From positions 620,001-684,000 of the forward strand of contig NZ_JARULD010000001.1 of assembly GCF_029688735.1 (NCBI RefSeq): DNA of 64,000 nucleotides, in the 5' to 3' direction. Positions 34,960 to 43,554 of the stretch are shown one piece after another. Source of the DNA: Qipengyuania flavescens. GTDB lineage: Bacteria > Pseudomonadota > Alphaproteobacteria > Sphingomonadales > Sphingomonadaceae. The notes below the pieces were generated by a model. It was not told the origin of the DNA and searched no databases. It was given only the letters and a program-made list of their open reading frames with translations. The stretch's first letter is position 1. The number at the start of each line of letters is the position of its first letter. The translations under genes and the position numbers were made by a program.

Positions 34960-36399
34960 ATGAATTTCACGGCCGATCGCCTGCTACTCTTCGGCGCGAC
35001 GGGCGATTTGTCCCAGCGCATGCTCCTGCCCTCGCTCTGCGCGCTGCACGCTGATCACTTGCTCGATCCGGACCTGCGCATCGTCGCGACGGCCCGCTCG
35101 GAAATGTCCACCCGCGAATTCCGCCAGTTCGCGCGAGAGGCGCTGGAGAAACACCTGCCGACCAATCGCCGCGGACCGATGGCGGACTTCCTGAACCGTC
35201 TCACCTACGTTCCGGTCGATGCGACCACGCCCGATGGCTATGACCAACTGGCGAAGGAGGTCGGCGAGTACGACGGCCTGGCGATATTCCTCTCGACAGC
35301 ACCAAGCCTGTTCGAACCCACCATTTCCAATCTCCAACGCGTCGGTTTGACCAAGGGCAATGCCCGGATCGCACTGGAAAAGCCGCTCGGCATCGATCTC
35401 GGCTCCAGCTGCGAGATCAACGATGCGGTGGCAAAGGCCTTCAGCGAAGACCGGATTTTCCGCATCGATCACTATCTCGGGAAGGAGACGGTGCAGAACC
35501 TGCTGGCGCTGCGCTTCGCCAATATCCTGCTCGAGCCGGTGTGGAATTCGAATTACGTCGATCATGTGCAGATCACCGTCGCCGAGACGGTCGGGCTGGA
35601 ATCGCGCGTCGCCTATTACGACGACAGCGGCGCCTTGCGCGATATGGTCCAGAACCACATGCTGCAATTGCTGGCGCTGGTGGCGATGGAGCCACCGACC
35701 AGCTTCGACGCCACTGCCGTGCGCGACGAGAAGGTCAAGGTCCTTCGGGCCCTGCGTCCTGCAAAAGCGGAAGAGGTCGTCACCGGCCAGTACCGTGCGG
35801 GCGCCGTCGATAGCCAGAGCGTGCCGGGCTATGACGAGGAACTGGGCAAGGACAGCGATACTGAAACCTACGTCGCGCTGAAGGCCCATGTCGACAACTG
35901 GCGCTGGCGCGGTGTGCCGTTCTATTTGCGCCATGGCAAGCGCATGCCCAAGCGCGTCACGGAGATCGTGGTGCAGTTCAAATGCATCCCGCACTCGATC
36001 TTCGAAGGCCGCGGGGCGAAGACCGAACCCAACCGTCTGGTGATCGAGATCCAGCCGGAAGAAAACATCCAACTCACGATGATGGCCAAGGTGCCGGGCC
36101 TCGGCACAGATGGCCTCCGCCTGCGTCCGGTGCCGCTCGACATTGCCATGCCCGATGCCTTTTCCGACGTCGTCCGCCGCATCGCCTATGAGCGCCTGCT
36201 GCTCGATCTCGTTCATGGCGACCAGACGCTGTTCGTCCGGCGTGACGAGGTGGAGGCGCAGTGGGAGTTCATCGACCACATCCGCGCTCTTTGGGCGGAA
36301 AACGATACCGAGCCGAAGGCCTATGCCGCGGGCACATGGGGGCCGAGCGCTGCCATCGCGCTCGCCGAACGCGACGGGGTGACCTGGCACGATGACTAA
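34960..36399 (+). CDS. zwf: Glucose-6-phosphate 1-dehydrogenase
   Basis: About 479 residues from the ATG at 34960 (a GTG at 34951 is possible). The nucleotide-binding motif is LLLFGATGDLSQRML near the N-terminus and the substrate site is RIDHYLGKETVQNLLALRF (about 169-187). It oxidises glucose-6-phosphate to the lactone with NAD(P)+. It is the first gene of zwf-edd-glk-eda and overlaps edd by 8 bases. The lactonase gene (pgl) is not in this cluster. Confidence 0.96.
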   Translation: MNFTADRLLLFGATGDLSQRMLLPSLCALHADHLLDPDLRIVATARSEMSTREFRQFAREALEKHLPTNRRGPMADFLNRLTYVPVDATTPDGYDQLAKEVGEYDGLAIFLSTAPSLFEPTISNLQRVGLTKGNARIALEKPLGIDLGSSCEINDAVAKAFSEDRIFRIDHYLGKETVQNLLALRFANILLEPVWNSNYVDHVQITVAETVGLESRVAYYDDSGALRDMVQNHMLQLLALVAMEPPTSFDATAVRDEKVKVLRALRPAKAEEVVTGQYRAGAVDSQSVPGYDEELGKDSDTETYVALKAHVDNWRWRGVPFYLRHGKRMPKRVTEIVVQFKCIPHSIFEGRGAKTEPNRLVIEIQPEENIQLTMMAKVPGLGTDGLRLRPVPLDIAMPDAFSDVVRRIAYERLLLDLVHGDQTLFVRRDEVEAQWEFIDHIRALWAENDTEPKAYAAGTWGPSAAIALAERDGVTWHDD

Positions 36400-38203
36400 G
36401 CTTAACGACACTGTCCACCGCGTCACGCAGCGCGTGATCGAAAATTCGCGCAAGAGCCGGGGCGACTATCTCGAACTGATGGAGCGCGAGGGCGACCGGC
36501 AGGTCGATCGCCATTCGCTATCCTGCTCGAACCTCGCCCACGCTTTTGCCGGGGCGGAGGAGGATCAGGAAGCCATCAAGGCCGCGCGTGGGCCGAACCT
36601 AGGTGTCGTCACCGCCTATAACGACATGCTATCCGCCCATCAGCCCTATTATCGCTATCCCGAACGGATGAAGATCTGGGCGCGCGAAGTCGGCGCGACG
36701 GTGCAGGTTGCCGGCGGGACTCCCGCCATGTGCGACGGCGTGACACAAGGCGAGGCTGGCATGGAACTCTCGCTATTCAGCCGCGATACGATCGCGCTGA
36801 GCACCGTCGTCGCACTTAGCCACGCCATGTATGACGGCGTCGCACTGCTCGGCATTTGCGACAAGATCGTCCCCGGCCTGCTGATGGGCGCCCTGCGCTT
36901 CGGCCATTTGCCGGCGATCTTCGTGCCCTCCGGTCCGATGGGCACCGGTATTTCCAACAAGGAAAAGCAAAAGACCCGCCAGCTCTATGCCGAGGGCAAA
37001 GTGGGCCGCGACGAATTGCTCGCGAGCGAAATGGGCAGCTATCACTCGCCCGGCACCTGCACCTTCTATGGCACGGCCAACTCCAACCAGATGATGATGG
37101 AGATGATGGGGCTCCATGTTCCTGGCGCGGCCTTCGTGCAACCGGGCGCGAAACTGCGGCAGGAATTGAGCCGGGCTGCGACCCACCGCCTCGCCGCCAT
37201 CCATCAGGACAGCGACGACTTTCGCCCGCTGTCCCGCGTGGTGGACGAGAAGGCGATCATCAATGCGGCCATCGGCCTTTTGGCTACCGGTGGCTCCACC
37301 AACCACGCGATTCACATTCCCGCCATGGCGCGGGCGGCGGGCATAAAGTTCGACTGGACCGATCTCGCGGAATTGTCGCGAGCCGTACCGCTGGTGGCGC
37401 GGGTCTATCCCAACGGTTCTGGCGATGTGAACCATTTCCACGAGGCCGGCGGCATGGGCTACGTCATCGGCACGCTGCTCGACGAAGGACTCGCGCATGC
37501 GGACATTCTCACCGTGTGGGATGGCGGCTTCGAGAGCTATTCGCGTGAACCCGGCTTCGAGGACGACGAACTGACCTGGCGCGATCCCGGCCCCTCTGGC
37601 GACACGGAAATGCTGCGCCCAGCCTCCGACCCGTTCCAGGCAGACGGTGGCATGCGGCTGGTAGAAGGCAATCTGGGCCGCGCCTGCTTCAAGTCTTCCG
37701 CGGTCGAGCGCGAGCGTTGGACGGTCGAAGCTCCGTGCCGCGTGTTCCACGACCAGCGCTCCGTCAACGAGGCCTTCTCGAAAGGAGAGCTCGACAGGGA
37801 TGTGGTCGTCGTCGTCCGCTTCCAGGGCCCGCGCGCCAACGGTATGCCGGAACTGCACAAGCTGACCCCCGCGCTCGGCGTGTTGCAGGATCGCGGCTAT
37901 CGCGTCGCGCTCGTCACCGACGGGCGCATGTCCGGCGCATCGGGCAAGGTCCCCGCGGCTATCCATTGCACACCCGAAGCACTTGGCGGGGGGCCGCTGT
38001 CAAAGCTGCGCGATGGCGACATGGTAAAGGTCTGCGCGGTGACCGGAGAGCTGTCGACCACCGCCGATCTCGACGCGCGCGAGCCCGCCGATGCGCCCGC
38101 GCCCGACATCGGCATGGGCCGCGAGTATTTCGCCATGTTCCGTGCGAATGCCGACGGCGCCGAGCAGGGCGCATCCGCGATGCTGGCCATGGCAGGATTG
38201 TGA
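36392..38203 (+). CDS. edd: 6-Phosphogluconate dehydratase
   Basis: 603 residues of the IlvD/Edd family, normal length. Edd dehydrates 6-phosphogluconate to 2-keto-3-deoxy-6-phosphogluconate (KDPG) and carries a labile iron-sulfur cluster. Cluster cysteines are visible in SLSCSNLAHAF-like N-terminus, GTPAMCDGVTQG, GICDKIVPGLLMG and GTCTFYGTANSNQMM. KGELD and TDGRMSGASGKVPAAIH close the active-site region. It overlaps zwf by 8 bases and lies one base from glk, so the operon is translationally coupled. Confidence 0.97.
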   Translation: MTKLNDTVHRVTQRVIENSRKSRGDYLELMEREGDRQVDRHSLSCSNLAHAFAGAEEDQEAIKAARGPNLGVVTAYNDMLSAHQPYYRYPERMKIWAREVGATVQVAGGTPAMCDGVTQGEAGMELSLFSRDTIALSTVVALSHAMYDGVALLGICDKIVPGLLMGALRFGHLPAIFVPSGPMGTGISNKEKQKTRQLYAEGKVGRDELLASEMGSYHSPGTCTFYGTANSNQMMMEMMGLHVPGAAFVQPGAKLRQELSRAATHRLAAIHQDSDDFRPLSRVVDEKAIINAAIGLLATGGSTNHAIHIPAMARAAGIKFDWTDLAELSRAVPLVARVYPNGSGDVNHFHEAGGMGYVIGTLLDEGLAHADILTVWDGGFESYSREPGFEDDELTWRDPGPSGDTEMLRPASDPFQADGGMRLVEGNLGRACFKSSAVERERWTVEAPCRVFHDQRSVNEAFSKGELDRDVVVVVRFQGPRANGMPELHKLTPALGVLQDRGYRVALVTDGRMSGASGKVPAAIHCTPEALGGGPLSKLRDGDMVKVCAVTGELSTTADLDAREPADAPAPDIGMGREYFAMFRANADGAEQGASAMLAMAGL

Positions 38204-38204
38204 G

Positions 38205-39176
38205 ATGGATCTCGTAAGCGTAGATATCGGCGGCACCCATGCCCGCTTCGTCATTGCCACGATTGCCGATGACGGCACGATCACGCTGGGCGAGCCCGAG
38301 ACGATCCACACCGAAGATCACGCCAGTTTCCAGACTGCGTGGGAGGATTTCCGCGATCGCAAGGGCGGATCGCTGCCGCCGCGTGTCTCTATGGCGATTG
38401 CCGGGCCGGTCGGCGGCGATGTGATCCGGTTCACCAACAATCCGTGGATCATCCGCCCGGCGCTGGTGCAGGAGAAACTCGGCGTCGAGCAATATTGTAT
38501 CGTCAACGATTTCGAGGCGGTCGCCCATGCCGTGGCACGGGTGGAGGAAGACCAGTTCATCCACCTCACCGGCCCGGACAAGCCGCTCGCGCCGACCGGT
38601 CGCCTCAGCGTGCTCGGCCCCGGCACCGGCCTTGGCGTCGCCCATCTCTATCGCGAGCCCGATGGCACCTATCGCGTCTCGGCGACAGAAGGCGGTCATA
38701 TCGATTTCGCCCCGCTCGACAGCATCGAGGACGCGATCCTCGCTCGCCTGCGCAAGCGCCACACGCGCGTTTCGGTGGAGCGGGTCGTCTCGGGCCCTGC
38801 CATCTCGGACATCTACCAGACGCTTGCCGCGATGGAGGGGAAGCCGGTCACCGACGAGGACGACGTAGCGATCTGGACGCGCGGTCAGGACGGCAGCGAC
38901 AGCCTTGCCGCCGCCGCTGTGGACCGCTTCTGCCTCTCGCTCGGAAGCGTCGCCGGCGATATCGCGCTGGCGCAGGGCGGTTTCGGGGGTGTCGTGATCG
39001 CTGGCGGGCTTGGCTACCGCATCCGCGACACGCTGCTGAAATCAGGCTTTGCCGAGCGCTTCAAGGCCAAGGGCCGCTTCCAGGAGCTGATGGCGTCCAT
39101 TCCCGTCAAGCTCATTACCCATCCTCAGCCGGGCCTGTTCGGGGCCGCCGCCGCTTTCGCGAGGGAATACGCATGA
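38205..39176 (+). CDS. glk: Glucokinase
   Basis: 323 residues starting 2 bases after the edd stop. The phosphate-1 motif VDIGGTHARFVI is at residues 5-16, followed by NDFEAVAHAV with the catalytic Asp, GPGTGLGVAHL, and a glucose-binding EGGHIDFAP. This is the E. coli Glk type rather than the ROK type. It supplies glucose-6-phosphate to Zwf in the same operon, so a non-PTS glucose uptake route is implied. Overlaps eda by 4 bases. Confidence 0.96.
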   Translation: MDLVSVDIGGTHARFVIATIADDGTITLGEPETIHTEDHASFQTAWEDFRDRKGGSLPPRVSMAIAGPVGGDVIRFTNNPWIIRPALVQEKLGVEQYCIVNDFEAVAHAVARVEEDQFIHLTGPDKPLAPTGRLSVLGPGTGLGVAHLYREPDGTYRVSATEGGHIDFAPLDSIEDAILARLRKRHTRVSVERVVSGPAISDIYQTLAAMEGKPVTDEDDVAIWTRGQDGSDSLAAAAVDRFCLSLGSVAGDIALAQGGFGGVVIAGGLGYRIRDTLLKSGFAERFKAKGRFQELMASIPVKLITHPQPGLFGAAAAFAREYA

Positions 39177-39787
39177 CCGCAATCGCCGACATCATGAACA
39201 CCGCGCCGGTCATTCCGGTCATCGTGGTCGACGAAGTGGAGCACGCCGTGCCGCTGGCGAGCGCGCTGGTTGCAGGCGGTTTGCGCGTGCTCGAAGTCAC
39301 GCTGCGCACGCCAGCGGCTCTCGATGCAATCCGCTCCATGAAGGGCGTGGACGGCGCAATCGTCGGCGCGGGCACCGTGACCAATCAGCGCGAGCTTGCC
39401 GATGCGATCGACGCGGGAAGCGAGTTCATCGTCTCGCCGGGATTGACCGAACCGCTCGGCAAGGCCGCGATCCGCGAGAACATTCCCTTTCTCCCGGGCA
39501 TTGCCAATGCGGGCGACATCATGCGCGGGCTCGACCTTGGTCTCACGCATTTCAAGTTTTTCCCCGCCGTGGCCGCAGGCGGTCTGCCAGCACTGAAAGC
39601 TCTTGCTGCGCCGTTCGACCAGTGCCGCTTTTGCCCGACGGGCGGCGTGAGCCTCGACAATGCGCGCGAGTGGCTGGCTTTCGATCCGGTGCTGTGCGTC
39701 GGCGGCAGCTGGGTCGCACCGCGCGGGCCTGTCGACGAAGCGGAGGTAGAGCGCGTCGCGCGCGAGGCGGCAGCGCTAACCTCCTGA
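39173..39787 (+). CDS. eda: KDPG aldolase (Entner-Doudoroff)
   Basis: 204 residues from an ATG that overlaps the glk stop (ATGA). The class I aldolase has catalytic Glu in LEVTLRT (about 42-48), phosphate-binding and core motifs GAGTVTN and SPGLTEPL, and the Schiff-base lysine in THFKFFPA (about 124-131). It splits KDPG into pyruvate and glyceraldehyde-3-phosphate, completing the pathway of this operon. Confidence 0.97.
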   Translation: MTAIADIMNTAPVIPVIVVDEVEHAVPLASALVAGGLRVLEVTLRTPAALDAIRSMKGVDGAIVGAGTVTNQRELADAIDAGSEFIVSPGLTEPLGKAAIRENIPFLPGIANAGDIMRGLDLGLTHFKFFPAVAAGGLPALKALAAPFDQCRFCPTGGVSLDNAREWLAFDPVLCVGGSWVAPRGPVDEAEVERVAREAAALTS

Positions 39788-39863
39788 CATGCGGTTGTTC
39801 TGAAGCGAGACGCTTGGGGCCTTGCCACTGGAAATGCCGAGCTGGAATGGGCATAATGCCCGC

Positions 39864-40517
39864 ATGGATGCGACATTCAAATGGATTGGCGGCACCTCGC
39901 TGGTGGTCGTGGCCGTGCTGGTCGGGCTGTTTTTCAGCGGCTCGGTCGGCGCTCAGGATCAGGCTGTCGCAGCGCCGGAGTCCGTTGAAGCCGCGGCACC
40001 CGCTGTAAAGCCGATGGGTGCGATCGCGGCCAAGGCGCTGGCCGATCACGACCGCCTCTACACCGTCCGCCGCATTCTGCCGATCGACGGACCGATCAAA
40101 TATGGCGAGTGGCATTGGGACGATGAGGGCGTACCAGAAGGCCCGCTGCTGGTGACGGTCGACCTGCAGGCGCGCGTGATCTCCGTGTTCCGCGGCGGCT
40201 ACGAGATCGGTGCGGCTGCCGTGATGCTGGGGACCGACAATCATCCGACGCCGACCGGCAAGTTTCCGATCCTGTGGAAGCAGCGGCACAATGTGTCCGA
40301 GAAATACGGCAATGCGCCCATGCCCTGGAGCATGTTCCTGACCACCGACGGCATCGCTATTCATGGCGGGTCCGAAGTACAGAACGGCTATGCCAGCCAC
40401 GGCTGTGTCGGTGTGCCGGACGAGCTCGCCTCGCGCCTGTTCGCCATCGCCAAGGAAGGCGACATGGTGGTGATCACCGATGGCGAGAAGCTCAACCTCG
40501 GCGACAGTATCGTCTGA
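39864..40517 (+). CDS. L,D-transpeptidase (YkuD domain)
   Basis: 217 residues from the ATG at 39864, which gives a clear membrane or signal segment (TSLVVVAVLVGLFFSG); an earlier ATG at 39822 would put polar residues before it. The YkuD domain (about 90-210) has the His and Cys signature in IAIHGGSEVQNGYASHGCVGVP. These periplasmic enzymes form 3-3 peptidoglycan cross-links or attach proteins. The central domain lacks an obvious LysM. It is tail-to-tail with tilS. Confidence 0.9.
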   Translation: MDATFKWIGGTSLVVVAVLVGLFFSGSVGAQDQAVAAPESVEAAAPAVKPMGAIAAKALADHDRLYTVRRILPIDGPIKYGEWHWDDEGVPEGPLLVTVDLQARVISVFRGGYEIGAAAVMLGTDNHPTPTGKFPILWKQRHNVSEKYGNAPMPWSMFLTTDGIAIHGGSEVQNGYASHGCVGVPDELASRLFAIAKEGDMVVITDGEKLNLGDSIV

Positions 40518-40523
40518 GCAGGG

Positions 40524-41498
40524 TCAGGCGTTGCGGCGCGGCGTTTCTCGTTTGAGCAGCCAGAGATTCGTACCGTCCTCTTCGATGACTTCGGCGCTGA
40601 CCCCACCGACGTTGACCTTTCGCGCATCCTGCAAGGCAGCCACGATCTTCGCGGCATCGCCCCGAACAAGGGTGACGCCTAGGTCTCCGGCAATCATGCG
40701 AACTACCTCGATCCAGACCGGTACGCGCGCGACTCCCGAGGCTGCAAAGGGATCGTAGGCGAAGGCCTCGCCATGGCGCTTGGTATGCAGGGTAACATCT
40801 TCAGCAGCGAGACCCTCTACCATTGACCAGCTCTCTTCGATGAGACTGGCTGAACGTGCGAGACCATCGACATCGATCCAATCGCTCCGCTCCAGGCCCT
40901 GCCGCAGGCGGACCCTGTCGAACACCCTGTCGCGGTTGCTGGGATCGTCGGCCACCGCGACACCTGCACCGTCGATCACCGCCTGCAGTTCGCTGCGCCG
41001 AAAACCCAGCAGGGGACGCGCCAGTTCGATGTCGGTGCCTTCAATCAGACGCCGCTCCCGCACCCCGGCGAGACCCGCCAAACCGCTGCCCCGATTGAGC
41101 CGCATGAGCAGCGTTTCCGCCTGATCATCCGCGTGATGCGCGGTCAGAATTAATTCCAATCTCTCTCGCGTCGCCCACTGCGCCAGCGTTGAATAGCGCG
41201 CGCGGCGGGCCTCCTGCTGCACGTTCCCCTTCGCCAGATTGATGTTGATGATTGTGCAGGGCACGTCGAGTTTACCGCATAGGTCCTCGACCAGCCGACA
41301 TTCGTTGACCGCCTCTGCGCGCAGGCCGTGGTTCACCGTCGCGACGTGGCAATCGAAGCCCGCCGCATCCGCCAATAGCAGCATCGCCATGCTGTCGGGC
41401 CCACCGGATACGGCCAGCCCGACGCGCTTCGAAATCGCGAGACGTTCTGCCGCCTCGACGAAGCGTCTCAGAAGATCGGGATCGACCGCTGTATCAAT
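40524..41498 (-). CDS. tilS: tRNA(Ile)-lysidine synthase with apparent ATT start
   Basis: TilS makes lysidine at C34 of tRNA-Ile(CAU) and is essential. The PP-loop ATP-binding motif SGGPDS is encoded at 41391-41408, upstream of the first ATG (41390), so that ATG cannot be the real start. Between the in-frame stop at 41505-41507 and the PP-loop there is no ATG, GTG or TTG. An ATT at 41498-41496 overlaps the TGA of the upstream cpoB gene (ATTGA in place of the common ATGA) and would give 324 residues, the usual TilS length. CTG codons further in are alternatives. C-terminal TilS domains are present but short. Confidence 0.85.
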   Translation of the reverse strand: MDTAVDPDLLRRFVEAAERLAISKRVGLAVSGGPDSMAMLLLADAAGFDCHVATVNHGLRAEAVNECRLVEDLCGKLDVPCTIININLAKGNVQQEARRARYSTLAQWATRERLELILTAHHADDQAETLLMRLNRGSGLAGLAGVRERRLIEGTDIELARPLLGFRRSELQAVIDGAGVAVADDPSNRDRVFDRVRLRQGLERSDWIDVDGLARSASLIEESWSMVEGLAAEDVTLHTKRHGEAFAYDPFAASGVARVPVWIEVVRMIAGDLGVTLVRGDAAKIVAALQDARKVNVGGVSAEVIEEDGTNLWLLKRETPRRNA

Positions 41499-42453
41499 TG
41501 CAGGTCACCCGGCTGCGCTGGGTCGCGTACTGTCCACTCAGGCGACCGCTTGCGAGCGCAGGATAGGTCTCTGCGAACTCGGCCAGCGCGATGCAGGCGC
41601 GGTTGGTGTCGTCGAGGGCGATCATCGCCTCGGCGAGGTAGAGCAGGCTGTCTCCGGCACGCGCACCGCCCTTGTCGTCCTGATAGTTCTTGAGGAACCA
41701 CGGGGCCGCCTCGCGCGCCTTGCCATCGTCGAGATAGGCGCGGCCCAGCAGATTGCGGCCATAGGTCGCGCGCCAGTGCGAGGGGTTCTGCTCGACGAAC
41801 ATGGTCAGCTGTTGCTGCGCTTCCGGGTAGAAGCCTGCGTCCCACAGGCGGAAGCCGTAGGAATATTCGTCGTCCGCCGGATCGTCGGTCTGCGGTTTGG
41901 CGATCGCCTGTACCGCGGCGAGACGCTCCGCGCTCGGACCCTGCGCCGCGCTGCTCGCTCCGGTCATGCTCGCGGTGTTTCGGGCGACGGCATCTGTCGA
42001 GGGCGAGACGATGCTGTCGTTATCGTCGGCAGGCGTGGTCACAGGAGAGGACGCGCTTGACGCTGATGTGGAAGGCGACACACGCGCACCTTCCATCGCC
42101 TCGAGCCGCGTCGTCAGCAGGCGCAGCGCATTGGCGTTCTCCTCGATCTGCGACGTCTGCGCCTGCAGCTGCGATTCCAACGCATCGAGCCGCGCAAGAA
42201 TATCGGTCACCGCCGTAGTCGAGGACGTATTGACCGTCGATTCCACGCTCGGCTGCGCACTGATCTCGGGCTCGAAATAACGTCCGTCGCCGCCGGGGAA
42301 GACCTTGCGCTGGAGCGCGCGCACTTCGCTCTCCAACCGGCGGATGCGGTTTTCTGCGTTATCATCCTGCGGCAAGGCCGGCGTGGCCGTCGCCAGCAGG
42401 GCGATCATGGCGGCACCGAGGCCGGTGGCACGTAGGCTGCGTCCGAAACTCAT
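41494..42453 (-). CDS. cpoB: Tol-Pal-associated protein CpoB/YbgF
   Basis: 319 residues from the ATG at 42453, preceded by CAGGAG; longer frames upstream lack a ribosome site. A signal peptide ends near PALPQ-D, an N-terminal coiled coil (NRIRRLESEVRALQRKV and LDALESQLQAQTSQIEENAN) is followed by a Ser/Thr-rich linker and three C-terminal TPR repeats (YSYGFRLWDAGFYPEAQQQL ...). CpoB links peptidoglycan synthesis with the Tol-Pal system during constriction. The ybgF-tilS order is conserved in alphaproteobacteria. The rest of tol-pal is not in the window. Confidence 0.92.
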   Translation of the reverse strand: MSFGRSLRATGLGAAMIALLATATPALPQDDNAENRIRRLESEVRALQRKVFPGGDGRYFEPEISAQPSVESTVNTSSTTAVTDILARLDALESQLQAQTSQIEENANALRLLTTRLEAMEGARVSPSTSASSASSPVTTPADDNDSIVSPSTDAVARNTASMTGASSAAQGPSAERLAAVQAIAKPQTDDPADDEYSYGFRLWDAGFYPEAQQQLTMFVEQNPSHWRATYGRNLLGRAYLDDGKAREAAPWFLKNYQDDKGGARAGDSLLYLAEAMIALDDTNRACIALAEFAETYPALASGRLSGQYATQRSRVTCN

Positions 42454-42558
42454 CGGCTGGGCTCCTGTCCAGAAATTCGTCGTTATGGAAATTGCCCTAC
42501 CCCCCCGAAGCTGTCGAGGCGGTGAAGGGGCTTTTCCCCTCTCTTGCAAAAGCAAGGA

Positions 42559-43395
42559 TCAGGTCGCGGGCGTTGAAGTCGCCGTAGCAGTTTGTTGCGC
42601 CGCCGGAGCGGCGCTGCGCTGAGCCAGCGATTCAGCATCCACCGGGACATCGCTGACGACCTCATCCTCTTCCGAAATCTTCGGAACGCTGCGCCCGCCT
42701 ACCGTGATCGTGAAGGCATAGGGGCGCCCGGTGCGGATCTGCGGCTCGCTGGCATCCTCCGGTATTGTATAGGTGTCACCTTCGGCCATGATTCCTTCGA
42801 ACAGCGTCTCACCCTCGCCATCGTAGAAACGCACCCAGGTGCCTTCCATGCCGTTGGTGAAGACGACCGGACCCGAGGGAGCCGCCTGCGTCGGCGTGGC
42901 GGTCGGCGCAGCCTCGGCCGCGCCGACCTGCTCGGTTTCGTCCTGCAGCGGTGCCGGACCGAGGCCGGGGGCAAGATAGCTGCGATAGAATGCAAAGATG
43001 CCGCCGACCAGCAACAGCGCGGCGATCAGCCCGAACCATGCGAGGCCGCGCCCGGGGACACGCGCCGGATCACCCGGTTCGAACTTGGCAGGCGCCATGC
43101 GCTCCCCGCCGTCGCCCGAGGCAAGCTGTTCGCGGACCTGGCCGATAATCTCCTGCTCGTCGAGACCGACGGCGCGTGCGTAGGTCCGGCTGAAGCCGAT
43201 GGCGTAAGTGCGAGATGGCAGCGCCGCAAAATCGTCGGCCTCGATCGAGACGAGGTGCCGGTACGGGATTCGGGTCTCCGCCGCTACCTGCTCGAGTTCG
43301 TACCCTGCAGCTTCGCGCGCCGCGCGTAGCCTGGCTCCTGCCGTCTCGGTCGAGGCGGCGGGCGCCGGTTCATCGACAGTTTCGTTATCTTCCAT
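42559..43395 (-). CDS. RodZ-like HTH membrane protein
   Basis: 278 residues: a cytoplasmic HTH_25 domain (about 20-85, LRAAREAAGYELEQVAAET), a single membrane helix (about 122-142, GLAWFGLIAALLLVGGIFAF), and a periplasmic DUF4115 beta domain (about 180-250, WVRFYDGEGETLFEGIM). This is the RodZ architecture, which couples MreB to the elongation machinery. The C-terminal tail is Ala/Thr-rich. It lies between cpoB and ptsP on the same strand, probably in the same transcription unit as cpoB. Confidence 0.9.
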   Translation of the reverse strand: MEDNETVDEPAPAASTETAGARLRAAREAAGYELEQVAAETRIPYRHLVSIEADDFAALPSRTYAIGFSRTYARAVGLDEQEIIGQVREQLASGDGGERMAPAKFEPGDPARVPGRGLAWFGLIAALLLVGGIFAFYRSYLAPGLGPAPLQDETEQVGAAEAAPTATPTQAAPSGPVVFTNGMEGTWVRFYDGEGETLFEGIMAEGDTYTIPEDASEPQIRTGRPYAFTITVGGRSVPKISEEDEVVSDVPVDAESLAQRSAAPAAQQTATATSTPAT

Positions 43396-43554
43396 GCAAA
43401 TCCCGATTGGCGACCGTGCGGCTTGGTGCCGCCCTCATTTTCCGTCTTGCCGCTGAAAGCGGCGCAGCCCCACAGCTGTCAAGCACAGCCTGTAGCATGC
43501 TCAGGGCAAACCGGCGAGCCGCGCTGCATGCGCGACGAAATCAGCCCGCGTCGC

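Noticed and set aside
34984-36453. Minus-strand open frame of 489 codons over zwf
   Set aside because: Antisense shadow of an enzyme with clear motifs.
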